NCBI GenBank assembly: GCA_025331445.1 | Contig: JAIWNE010000192.1 | Span: 1 to 38,493 of the forward strand | Length of the DNA: 38,493 nucleotides | From: Blakeslea trispora | Taxonomy: Eukaryota; Mucoromycota; Mucoromycetes; Mucorales; Choanephoraceae | Direction: 5' to 3' | Shown here: positions 18,259 to 29,043 of the stretch, piece by piece | How the letters are laid out: the number at the start of each line of letters is the position of its first letter | Position numbering within the stretch: position 1 is the stretch's first letter | Notes under the pieces: model-generated | Databases searched by the model: none | What the model saw: only the letters and a program-made list of their open reading frames with translations | What the model was told of the DNA's origin: nothing | Made by a program: the position numbers and the translations under genes

Positions 18259-19778
18259 AAGTAATATGAAACCAAGGTTTTAAGCACTCACAGAAAATTT
18301 CAGATTTTCTTTTCTCATGTCTGCTTAACACGTAAGGTAACAACTTTCGATGCATGAGGTAATGTGATGAATTCAGTCAAACTTTATGTTGTTTTTAGGA
18401 TGGTATTTCGCTTACTGCCAATGTTGTTTTGGCAGCCAAAAATAATTAAATTTTGATTTTGGTTATTGAGTGTTAAAGTAGACATGTAACATTGATCTTT
18501 GACGTGTCCTTGATTCATTAGAGCGCATGACATCGCATTACTTGAAGGCATTCATCTTTCATTTATCACATTTGATTGATCTAATTGCAAGTTTAAAAAT
18601 ATTTGAGAATACTCTTCGAAGAAAAATAAAAATGTACCTTAAATTAGGTATTCTAAGAAACACAAAAAAGTTAAACTTACATTGAAAGAGATAACATATT
18701 ATTATCACATTAAGCACAGAATTTAAAAGCAGTATAAAAGGATAAAGATTGTAACTTTTAGATAAATGATACTGCTAAAACACCGACTCAGAGCTTGTTT
18801 TTGTAAACATTTTTAAAACTTCATCTACAACGAAATTTAGTCAAACAACAAGTTTTATGAATTTTTAAGTTTTTTCATACATACAAACATTATTAAAAGT
18901 TTATTTTTAAATTTATGCGATATAACGGATTTGCAATGTTTTTAAATGGAACAACTATTTTTTTCAATCAAGCTTTTCATTTGTTACACTAATAATCTTT
19001 ATTTATAAAGAAAGAGTTTAAAAATTTAGACTAGATGCACTTGTTTTAAACAAACATTTCAACCCAATGTTATAATATTTGATAAAATGTTTTTTTCTTT
19101 TAAATGAATTAAACAAAGCGATTTTAAGAGATTCTAAGCGAAATGTTTTATAAAGCTTTTCCTTAACTTTGAATCCCTTTATGATTGATACTTGACTTAA
19201 TAAACACCTAAAAAAATTATAAAAGAATTGGTTATACAAATTAGTACTGTATGTGAATCAAATATGCTACCTCGCGCATCAAAGCTTGATGCTTTACATT
19301 TTGGGCCAACACTTTACACAAAAATTGAAAATTTGATGTTTTGTTATGAGATATCCAAACAATGATAAAGGCCACATAGCCAACCGAGTTTCAAACTTGA
19401 GCTTAATTTCAAACTCCGCACTTGGCAATTTTTTTTGATCTTTAGCTTTGCGTCCAAATTCACATACACACCCAACGATTTTTTTTTTCGATTTCAAACC
19501 CCATATAGTAATGAGCAGAAAGTTGCCTTATAGGGAACTGACAAAATTAGGGGGGTTTTCTCTCACCCCCACTGAGCAAAAACACATTCCTTTTTGGGTA
19601 AACGAGCTCCTCATCCTCCCCCGATTAAATGAGCACTCAGATTTCTCTTTTTGGACTAAACGCTGAATAGCATATAAATGTGGCTTAAATTTTAAAATTT
19701 TATTTATTAAAAATGATTGGATAATAATCAGCGACGTAATCGCTTGGATGCCTTGGGTAGGCACTACACAATACGCAC
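18259..19778. other. AT-rich stretch without a recognisable gene
   Basis: Short ORFs on both strands show no domain. A G6/C5 inverted pair (AGGGGGGTTTTCTCTCACCCCC split, near 19549-19570) is the only marked structure. Confidence 0.5.
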
Positions 19779-19806
19779 TAGGCACTAGGCAGTAGGCAGT
19801 AGGCAA
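19779..19806 (+). repeat. Heptamer tandem repeat TAGGCA(C/G/A)
   Basis: Four consecutive 7-bp units. It overlaps the last coding stretch of the mini-exon chain on the - strand. Confidence 0.85.
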
Positions 19807-20186
19807 TCGATAGCAAGCCTCTCATTTAATGAAAGAGCTACAAGTGTCAAGCCAAAAGACAACGCGTATACACCTAGAAAGAAGAAGTAAAAATTTTAGT
19901 TATAAAGTAGATATAGGGTTTGCTCATCAATAATAGCTTACCTTTGCTCAAAGCAATAGTACTGAGACGTACTCTTACCTACGCGATGTAAAAGATGAAG
20001 TTAGTAATGTGCAAACGCAAAGAATAGTCAACTTGTTAATTTACCTTAAAAGCTATACAAGATGTAGACTATTTCTTTCACATCTAAACGAAGTAAATGT
20101 TAGTAAACAGACTAAAAATAAGTTGAAGTGTTGGTAAAATACCTTTTTGAAAGCAACGAAAGGAGGATTTATCACTAAAGAAGAAG
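19785..20186 (-). pseudogene. Second chain of mini-exons, minus strand
   Basis: Exons 20186-20143, 20068-20045 (a 24-nt micro-exon, or 39 nt from 20083), 19978-19942 and 19873-19785 are separated by introns of about 74, 66 and 68 bp. Two introns carry TTACTAAC or TACTAAC branch sites, and all have GTA donors. With the micro-exon the joined frame is open (LVINPPFVAFKK, STSCIAFK, VRVRLSTIALSK, VYALSFGLTLVALSLNERLA) to TAG 19787-19785. The last exon encodes a probable membrane helix. No start exon is visible; upstream splice-like signals (20220-20300) are degenerate. No family recognised. Confidence 0.45.
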
Positions 20187-20381
20187 CTGCATCAATCAAA
20201 ATGTGTTATTCTGTAAAATGTAAGGTACTTATCCTGGAAAGCTAAGAAGAAAAAAAAATGAAAGAAAAAGGAATAACGCCCAGCTAAAAAAAAACGTACT
20301 AAAAAAAATTACATGGATACTTAAATAATTTATTTTTTCTAAGTCCCATTTTCTCTCTCTATCTTTTATTTTTACCGTCAA

Positions 20382-23300
20382 ATGACTAAAGAAAAAGATA
20401 AAGACCATCCTGCGACTCCTAGGAGGGAGTTCAACCCTTACTCAACAAAATCTAGCTACAGGTTTAAAGAAGACATTAAAACGGGACTAACTTATTTGTG
20501 TAGTTTATGTCGAAAGGCTTTTCCTAAAAAATACAATGCCGAAAGACATTTAAGAACATGCAACTCAAGTGGAGAAGGAGAAATGATTGTTGTTCGAGAG
20601 TAAGTGCTTTTAAGTGTTCGCATAACGTTCAAAATACATATATTAACACTTTATTATCAGACCAATTACTGGAAATGTTTCTCAGAACTTGGGAACAGGC
20701 AACAGCTTCTTTCGTGAATCGCCTTTTGTAGGGTTAATGAACTCTACAAGCGATATTGACATGGACACCGGCTCTTTTTCTAAAAGACCTCTCTTTGGCT
20801 TTGGAGACCATTCTGATGACCCCACATTGGACAATGGCTTCTCTATTGAGTCATCTTCTACTGGCGTTCTGAATCGAAATGAATACATGACAATGGACAA
20901 TGGCATCTCTTCTAACGTACCTTCGTCTGAACCTATTCATTTTTCTAATGAAGAAAGGTAATTATCTCAAGCACTTGTCTGCATAGAAAATATACAAAAC
21001 AGACTGCTAATGCTACTTTAAATAGTGATGATGAAGAAGAAGTTGAAGAAAATTAATTGGATGATCCGCTGGACTTGCTTCAGAACATCCAAGGTGGTAA
21101 TACAGGCGCTTTTTTCCTGAATACTATAGCTCCTCTTATGGATATTCTCGAACATGGCGATGAAAACAGTGTGGACAATACCGCCGATGATGTTATGGAG
21201 ACAATTGCTAATGCCTACCCTGCTGACCCGTTTAGAAATGTCTTGGATTTTGTGTTGATTGCTTTCTTCAATGGAAGCAAGATGAATCTTTCTATGGCCA
21301 AGATCAAATCAATTATGGTAATGATCAGACTTCTGTTCAAGCTCAAGGAAAAAGACAATGCTCTGCAACTTCCATAGATTGACTATATACTGCACTTCAA
21401 TGAACGAAAGAACACTCGTATCCCTTGTTTGAATCCTACAAGACATACGGGTACGAACAAAATGAACGAAGTGCATGACTTCTACATGAACAAGCCTTCG
21501 GAGTATCTGAAGTTTTTGATGGCTGATCCGGTAAAGGGTGCTCAGTTGACGACTCTGCCCGACCATACTACTTGCGAGACAAAGAGTTTCCAACAGGGCG
21601 AAAAATGGCGTACCCATGAATCCTTCCAGCAACCGATGACTACACTTCGCAACGGCGATGATATTTGGGTTACCGATCTGGTTCGAGTAAACTATATTGG
21701 CAACTGGGAATGTATTTTGGTGTCAAACTTCCATACCAAGAAGGAAGACTTAAATTCTGAATACATCACATATCTCAATGGCTTTCCTGTAAAGTTTATT
21801 GGTGATAATGCTGGCTTAACTTGTGTGGCTATCGATGAAAATGAATGGGCGTTTCCTCTCTCGTCTGTTTATCAAAAGGTCGATAAGGTTTGTGATGCTC
21901 GTCTCGGTTACCGTTCAGATTTGCTTGATACTGCTTATTGGCCTATTCCTAATGACCACAAGACACTTCCGTTCTGGAATGATCAACATAGTGCTCTGAA
22001 TTTCAAGCGTCAAAAGGCTGATGGTAGTTTCATGAAGGTCATGGTTGCTCCTATTGTTCTGTTCTCTGATGATACTTCTGGTAATCAGTCAAAGCAATAC
22101 AATGTGTTTGATAGTTATTTGATGACTCCCGCTGCATTGTCCTTCGATGCAAGATCGTCTAAAAATAACACGTACTTTATTTGTACTTCAAACAAGAAGC
22201 TATCGGCCGTCAATATGCTTCCTGCTTTGGTAGATGATTTGGTAGAACTGGAAAATGGTATTGTTATGTACTCGGTCTCTCATAACGAAGATGTTCTGGT
22301 TGTCGCTCCTCTTCTCTTGATTTCTGGTGATAACTTTTGTCAATCTGAGTTGTCGATGCATATTGAAAGCTTTGCTGGTCATTTTATTCGAAAGTGTTTG
22401 ATGTCTCATCAAGCCAAGCCTAATCGGCCATTACGAAAGAATGCAAGTAGACAATCCCGTCTGGCATACGAGGCAAACAGAGGCAATCCCAAGCTATTGG
22501 CACCGATCAATCATCACGAATGTCAGAATAGAACAATTGAGGATCTTCAAAGTTTTCTACTTTCAAGGAACGCCAGATACTTGAAAGAAATGAAGAAGAA
22601 AGGTTATGGAAAGAATGGCCAAGAACTATTGCGTTTGAAAGCCTTCAACCCTATCTTGGATACTCCCGTGGAACTTTTGCATACCATACCTCTTGGTGTC
22701 GGAAAGGGGCTCTTACAGCTCTTGTGGCAGGAAATCTTAACGGTTACTCAGAAAGATTTGCTTCAAAAGGCTATTACTGATCAACGCACCTCTCCGGCTT
22801 ATACAAGAAACTTAAGGGCTACTTTGAACCACAACGGCTCTTTTGTTGGTAGGGACTTTAAGCAATTGATCCAGGTGTTGCCTGCTATTCTTAGACGTTC
22901 GATCCCCAACATTCCTAAAGGCCATAAACTTGATCTTATTGCTGAATGTTTTGATACTCTGGGATCTTTGACATCTTTGCTTTATATGCGAAGTGTCGAA
23001 GGGGAATTGAATGGCTACACCTCTCTCATTATGTCGCTTGTGAAAGAGCTTTCCGACCGGATTTTTGCTTTGGATAACCACTTGATTATGAATGGTGTAT
23101 TCGCAGACAAGATCCTGTCATTACAACCCAAGCTTCACCACTTGAAAGAAGATATTATTTGTTTTGGTTTGCCTGTGCACTATGAGACCGAGCATGGTGA
23201 ACAATTTAACAAGTTTATCCGGGAAGAGATCATGCGTCCTAACCGCCATAATCCTTCAAAAGATGTGGCTACTAGTTTCGCAAAACAGTTCGCTGTTCAT

Positions 23301-23927
23301 CATGTTGTTAATGGTGGATCTTTTATTGTTACAAAAACCCGTCGAAATGGAACTACCGAATCAAAGCGAATTATGGGTGCTGGCTATCAGATCAAGATCA
23401 TGAAAGAAGAAGAGCCACAATTCTTTGATCTCATTTTGAATCACCGGGAAAATGCTGATAACAACGACTATTATGAGAAGACTGGCGAATTCTTAAGAGC
23501 TGGAACAGCAGGTATCTTCAACTGTTCGGCTTCTGGTTTCGACGAATCAATAATTGGCATCATTAATTCTGTTGAAAAATGCATTGTTTAGGAAAACGGC
23601 GAAGATGTTAAATCAGTTAAGTATACAATTTCTACTTATCAGTTTGAACCGTTTAATACAGGCGTTTCTTTTATTTATTTTGATAGGGATTCTGGTTCTG
23701 GCTCTTTGTTTCCTGGATGGCTCACTACTCAAGACAATAACATTGTCATGAGAAGAACTACCACTGTTATCCAAGGACTTGCGAACGAAATCGAACTTTT
23801 CCAGCGTTTCGATATGCATTTGTCTTTAAGATTCAACAAGCCTGAACTACTTCTTTGCGGCGACTTTAAAATGCTCAACATTCACAAGTTTGGTACTCTT
23901 TGGACCATTCTTCAAAGATATTGTTAG
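20382..23927 (+). pseudogene. Plavaka-type DNA transposase with three in-frame stops
   Basis: Exons 20382-20599, 20661-20957 and 21026-23927 join through GT-AG introns of 61 and 68 bp that preserve phase, giving about 1138 codons. The N-terminus has a C2H2-like finger (YLCSLCRKAFPKKYNAERHL, then C). Exon 2 is Asp/Ser-rich. Exon 3 carries VLFSDDTSGNQSKQYNVFDS, the Plavaka catalytic signature with acidic residues, then YFICTSNKK, and further conserved helical blocks. In-frame stops are TAA 21054-21056, TAG 21375-21377 and TAG 23589-23591; no frameshift is seen. The 720-codon open stretch 21429-23591 holds the whole catalytic region. I found no TIRs. The gene would cut and paste its element; three nonsense codons argue it is dead. 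Confidence 0.85.
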
Positions 23928-24561
23928 GCGTAATCCTAGGGTTACTTTAGCGATATCTTTAAGGCACTTATGAGCTCTCCATGTCAGAAGAGAACGATAA
24001 TGAAGAAACGATGTTATTCTGAGTTTTAACTGCCTGTTATTTTTTTATTTTCCTCCAATCATTTAGCATCAAAACCTAACTAACCCCCTCACTCACTCAC
24101 CCCCCTTTCATTTTTTGTAGAACTTGGGGTGCTGAATCCGCGAATAAAATCTCTCTTTTTCTTTCTCAGATTTTTGTGCAAGTTTTTTATTCTCAACAAC
24201 CAGTAATAAAAGCCTCTTTGACTTGTGTAATCTTCGGACTTTTATTTTTTTGATTTTCTTGTGTAATTTTCTGTTATTTTAGACTGAAATCTTAATCTAG
24301 CCAATAGTCTTTCAATATTCAGCGGATGAGCAATTAAAATTACTATAAACGTATGAAAAATCGTTTGGTGTGTAAACAATTCCTGCTGATAAAATCATGT
24401 GATCTCCAATATATCTTCATTATCTCAAAAACTAGAAACTCCTAGAATGGCAAAATTGTTTCACAGTGATTTTAACACTTATATCAATAGATGGATTTTA
24501 AAGAATAACCAGTATGCCTAAGTCCTCGTAAAATTCTATGGAATGAATCTTACAAAAACTT
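23928..24561. other. Plavaka 3' flank, no gene recognised
   Basis: It contains CCCCCTCACTCACTCACCCCCC near 24084-24106 (split here as two C blocks around three CACT units) and AATAAA near 24143. No convincing terminal repeat of the Plavaka element was located. Confidence 0.4.
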
Positions 24562-24828
24562 ATGTGGAGAAGGAAATACGCAGATGATCCTTATAATTGG
24601 TTTTTGAAATTCATTTGGGAGGTAGAGTTTGATCGAGGAGACAAGCAGGCTCCCATTTACACAGAAGTAGCTGATAGCTCCGAAGAAATCGATAATCTGG
24701 AACTCAACCAAAATGATCCTGAAGATGTGCCTGTCGCAGACGCACATGTACTTGATGAATATACAGGAAATATTACACCTTCTGAAGAATTGCGTAAAAG
24801 TAGTAGATTAGCCACGATGAATCAATAA
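24562..24828 (+). pseudogene. ORF fragment paralogous to 16041-16274
   Basis: 88 codons: WRRKYADDPYNWFLKFIWEV, then FDRGDKQAPIYTEV, then an acidic stretch and a short basic end (ELRKSSRLATMNQ). It shares layout and many residues with the fragment at 16041. No start or domain is diagnostic. It is probably the C-terminal end of an element-encoded protein present in two decayed copies. Confidence 0.5.
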
Positions 24829-25379
24829 ACTCATTTATCATTAACCTTGACTTTCAGAATTAAAACAAACGAGAGAAATTTTAGACAAAACAAATTAAAT
24901 ATTTCAAAAATCATCGTTTGCCTACAAAACTTGTATAGCCGATTTTGAGTTTACTGATTCCCATAAATTGAACACAGGACCTAAGGCTTCTAAAAAAAGA
25001 CTTGTACCGCTTTGCTGGTGATAATATTAAGATCCATATTATTGTACATTAATTAGATCCAATCACTTCATACTTTCGCCTGGAATTTCTCCTCTTTTCT
25101 AACTCTGCCACTTGATATTTTTTACCATTTTAAAATCTGCTCATTTACTGCGAAGTTCCTATCCACGATTTTAGGCGGCGCTCATAGACCCCTGTTTAGT
25201 CACAAAGAGGTGTGTGATCAGCTTTCGTAAGTTTCATTAAATGATACAATCCACGAACTTCCCAACCAATACTGTAGCTGAATCAATCGAAGTTGTGTCA
25301 AGGAGGCTTCAGTCTTTTGATCATGCGATTGTACATCAGGATATCATCAGTTAAGTCTTAATGCAGAATATGCTTAATA
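24829..25379. other. No gene recognised
   Basis: Decayed AT-rich DNA upstream of the second gypsy remnant; it may hold unrecognisable 5' parts of that element. Confidence 0.4.
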
Positions 25380-26300
25380 TACGGCGTTTGTGACAAAGTG
25401 GGTTGTATACAAGTACAAGGTACTACCCGTGGAATCAATTCTGGTGTCTAAAACTTTCAGAGAGTAGTTTTTGATATATTTAAACCTATTGTTGGTAGGT
25501 TTGTTCTGGTCTTTTTAGATAACTTGTTAATATCTAGTAAAAATATGGAATTACACGCTGAACATTTTCCTCTGGGTTTCGATGCTTGCCGAGTTGCTAA
25601 TCTCAAGTTGAAGAGGATGAAATGTCTGTATAGTTAGGAATCTACCGAGCACTTAGGCCATATTCTGTCATTTAAGGGTGCCATGCATGGTCCAAAAAAC
25701 TTTGTTAAGATCAAGTTTTAAAAAGCCCTCAAACCCTTTCATGCTGCGTAGCTTTCTGGGCCTGTGTAACTATTTCAGAAAATATGTAAATGACTTTGCG
25801 AGTATTACTTATAGTTTGACCAGGTTAACAAGAAATAATGTCAAGTTCGTTTGGAGTTTGGAGCAAGAGGAGGCTTTTAACCGTCTGAAAAATTGTTTGT
25901 GGTCGAGTGGTGTCTGCTTGTTTCACCATGAAAGAAAAAGTTGTGTTGTCTGTACAAAGTTGGCAGTTTGAAAAGTCTTGATTCAGGCTGATGGTTTGAA
26001 AACGGTGAAGAATCAAAAGGTGGTCTCCTATGCGGCAAGAAGTTCAAGAAATGCCGAAATCCGTTAGAAACTATGTCTGTAGCATGGAATATAACGTATT
26101 TCAAGCATTTTCTGAAGGGCAGTCGCAAATTCCTTTTTGTTGTTGACCATCATTCGTTGCTCTACATTTTCCGTCCGACAAAGAACACCATGAAACTTAC
26201 AAGATGGGCAGCAATGGTATTAGAGTATAACTTTGATATATGTTTCAAGAGATCCGAGGTAAATTTAGCTGACCCTCTATCAAGAGTCATCTCTGTTTAA
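25380..26300 (+). pseudogene. Second gypsy RT/RNase H, heavily decayed
   Basis: Pieces in changing frames follow gypsy order: TAFVTKWVVYKYKVLP near 25385, FQRVVFDIFKPIVGRFVLVF then LDNLLISSKN (25455-25545), LRSFLGLCNYFRKYVNDFAS with LTRLTRNNVKFVW (25740-25860), and RNase H VAWNITYFKHF, VVDHHSLLYIF, NLADPLSRV ending at TAA 26298-26300. The catalytic YLDD-type box reads FLDN, so the second Asp is lost. Several stops interrupt (for example TAG at 25636). It is far more decayed than the element at 1-4781. Integrase was not found downstream; the next sequence is a T-rich repeat. Confidence 0.85.
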
Positions 26301-26425
26301 GAATTAAAAGATGCAATTGATCGTGATGAAACCGTTGGGAGTTTAGAGTAGTGATGTCATGATACTAGCAGTTTTTTTCTACATTTTATTATTATTTTTC
26401 TTTATTTTAATTTATTTCTATTTTT

Positions 26426-26582
26426 AATTTTTTTTTAATTTTTTTTAATTTTTTTTTAATTTTTTTTTAATTTTTTTTTAATTTTTTTTTAATTTTTTTT
26501 TAATTTTTTTTTAATTTTTTTTTAATTTTTTTTTAATTTTTTTTGTTAATTTTTTTGTTAATTTTTTTGTTAATTTTTTTGT
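26426..26582 (+). repeat. (T8AA)n repeat
   Basis: About ten units of T8 plus AA, changing to T7GTTAA in the last four. It lies about 125 bp after the RNase H stop of the gypsy remnant. Confidence 0.95.
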
Positions 26583-26589
26583 TATCATC

Positions 26590-26645
26590 ATGAAGTTCAG
26601 AAGATATATAAGTCGTTAATTCTGAAAATAAATCATTCAAGTTCT
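26590..26645 (+). promoter_or_regulatory. LTR-like TATA and polyadenylation signals
   Basis: GATATATAAG (about 26602) is followed within 30 bp by AATAAATCATTC (about 26628), the compact U3-R layout also seen in the gypsy LTR near 4561-4592. LTR boundaries cannot be set. Confidence 0.35.
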
Positions 26646-26663
26646 TTCTTTCTTTAAATCTTC

Positions 26664-26861
26664 TTGTGTACTTACCCTCTATTATTCTCTAATTTCCCGT
26701 TAAATGCTAGTTTTCAAAAAAATGCTGATGTTGTTAAGAGAAAGAAAATCAAGTACCAAGCTAGTCGTTTGAATTTAAATAAAGATGGTCGTATGCCTGA
26801 CAAGAAAGCTAATCGTAAAGTTCTTCTTGATAAAACACCACGGCGTAGAGGGTGTATATAG
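26664..26861 (+). pseudogene. Small basic ORF, unknown
   Basis: The ORF encodes a Lys/Arg-rich peptide (DVVKRKKIKYQASRLNL, KKANRKVLLDKTPRRR) ending at TAG 26859-26861. A possible intron (GTACTTACC...AATGCTAG) would start the coding part near 26711. The tail looks nuclear or nucleic-acid binding by composition only. No family recognised. Confidence 0.25.
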
Positions 26862-27071
26862 TGACTCAAAAAATTGTGAAATAACCTTGCGATATATTTG
26901 TTTTTTTCATATGCGGTTTCAAAGAAAAATGGGCAGAAACACAGTGAGAACCGATGCAGAAACACAAGAATTGGGCCATGGGTAAAGTATTATACGAGCT
27001 TACTTTGAATAGGAGTGCTTTATAGTCGAATCATATTTAGCTTAGGTCTCAAAGGGGAGTTATAGTGACAA

Positions 27072-27489
27072 ATGGCCTTTAGAGTATTTAGTAATAATGA
27101 TTTAACAAGTTTTAGAAGTATAAGCAATAAATGGGCTAATCGTATCGCTTTAATTATTGAACGAGCTTGGCATATAATTGGACTATTTAGGTATTATGGC
27201 AAATCAAGCTTGTTTATTTTTATTGATTTGAATCAAATAAATGCTATATATGGGTTCTTCTTTAGGCTCATTTGTAGCTCCGATGTCCTTTTTGGCAATA
27301 GGAATGTTGCATCAGGTGTATCCAGATAGATTGGCATGGCTAGCTTTAGTATAGGTACCTTTTGGGATCATGGGAAGCAGTATAGAAAGCAGAAATGAAT
27401 TAATTCCCATGATTAGAGCCTTCAATTCGTACCTTAATCGCTTTGCAGTAGCTGCGCTTGAAAAGATATACAGCCGTAACCGAGAGTAA
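27072..27489 (+). pseudogene. Unknown coding remnant with a hydrophobic segment and internal TAG
   Basis: ORF 27072-27329 gives SNKWANRIALIIERAWHIIG and LFRYYGKSSLFIFIDLNQIN. Overlapping in another frame, ATG 27250 opens MGSSLGSFVAPMSFLAIGML, YPDRLAWLALV, a TAG at 27352-27354, then VPFGIMGSSIESRNELIPMI and AFNSYLNRFAVAALEKI to TAA 27487-27489. The second frame has the better protein-like composition on both sides of the TAG, and the first runs into it near 27245 with a frame change. One hydrophobic segment is likely. I do not recognise the family. Confidence 0.35.
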
Positions 27490-28743
27490 TTTTTTTGATA
27501 ATTATTTTTTTTCTTGACAGCCATCTTGAAGCAACATGCAAGGTCATGAGCAACTCAATCTGGAAGATCATCTGTCGACTGTATACACAAAAGTCCAAAA
27601 CAGAAGAGGAAGAAAGAGAATAGCATAGAAAGACAAAAAAAAGAAAAAAAAAAGATGAGACGCGATCCTTTACATGTGTACTTTGTCATAAGCATATTGT
27701 GTCCTTTAATTGCAATTAGGTACTTCATGAGTCCAGCCAACAATGAGAGCAGCAGTCAGAAGTGAATAGTTGATAAAGAGAAATTCATTTGGTTAGATAG
27801 CAGTGTAAAAATAGTGTGAAAGCGGTATTTCGTTTGCCACGAAAGAAATTCAAAGCGATGAGGCAAGCTCATCTGAGATGGAGCACACATGTAAGCATGA
27901 GCAAAGACGAGAAGACACAAAAAGAAGAAAAACACAAGCAGTAAAGTTGAAAAGACCCCCAAGTTCAATCGAAAAGAGATTTGGCAACCTTCAAAAGCAC
28001 AGACCTCAGAAGTGGAAGGAAAATAGGCGAGTAAAGAGCATTTCTTAAAGATGAGGTAGAGAGATGGCAACATGAGAAGAGATCAAGTACCCTGAATGAC
28101 GGTATATTAGAGGGAAACTGTAATCCAAAAAGCTAGGACAATAAGCAGTGACAATACTTAGAGAGGTGGACCACATATGCACATAAGAAAGAGGATAGAC
28201 ATGAATAAATCTGACATAGGATGGAAGCACGGTAGGTGATTGAATATACGATTGTCAAAGGGTTCAAGGCAATGACTACAAACAGAGCAAGTTAGTGAAT
28301 GCAATGTATACAAAAGCATTGAACATATAAATGGAGAAATCGAAAGACCTTAGGCAAGAGTAACTTGAAAAAGACGCATCAATCCAAATAGGCAGCCCTT
28401 TAAAAGATGGTATACAGAAAATAGTCAAAGAGGTATAAGTTTGAGCAACATGGTATAGAGCAGGCAATTTGGATATAAGAGTCATGGATGAGTTGGCAGA
28501 AAGCGATACAGAAGAGTATGACATGGATAAAGGATTGTCTATCAAAGTCAATGATGAGTATCTACACAAGTATATATAAAGTGGATGATAAACAGATATA
28601 TACAGATGGTGAATTGGAAGATGCATAAAAACAAGAAGAAAAGCGTAGTCGAGTTAGGGAGATGTTGTCATGATAAGGTGATATACATGTAGCAATTGTT
28701 AAATAAAAGAGTCAGTGATGTTGATGGATTATATGATATTTGT
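27490..28743. other. Purine-rich stretch without a supported gene
   Basis: The + strand is strongly A/G-rich, so - strand ORFs (27756-28073, 28045-28230, 28276-28626) are Phe/Leu/Ser-rich and look compositional. It might be the 3' non-coding part of the Helitron, but no hairpin plus CTRR end was identified. Confidence 0.4.
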
Positions 28744-28764
28744 AAAAAAAAAAAAAAAAAAAAA
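28744..28764 (+). repeat. A21 tract
   Basis: Uninterrupted run of 21 A. It could mark the end of a retroposed copy transcribed on the + strand, but no source is evident. Confidence 0.9.
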
Positions 28765-29043
28765 GGAGATAAAATCGCTTGCTCAGATATCGTGCTGTGA
28801 CAGCTTTCATTCAACTGCATATTGCGTTACTAGTTTTGTAATGCATGTACTAACTTTGACAACTCGAGGATGCATTTGTGAGCTAGTAGTTGAGTTTGTG
28901 CAAGTTGTGATCTAATGATTTGAAAGTTGTACGGCGTTTATCACATATGTTTAAAGTTGAATTATGATGAACAGACGTCTTTATTTAATTATATATGATA
29001 TTTATAGATGTAGTATGGATAGATGAATATTAATTTAAAGTCT

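Noticed and set aside
19779..19806. TAGGCA heptamers as an interstitial telomere
   Set aside because: Only four units, not TTAGGG-like, and partly coding on the other strand.
19540..24110. C/G-rich words near 19550 and 24090 as Plavaka TIRs
   Set aside because: They share only G or C runs and do not align as inverted repeats.
27756..28626. Three minus-strand ORFs as membrane proteins
   Set aside because: Their Phe/Leu/Ser content follows from the A/G-rich strand; no splice or domain support.
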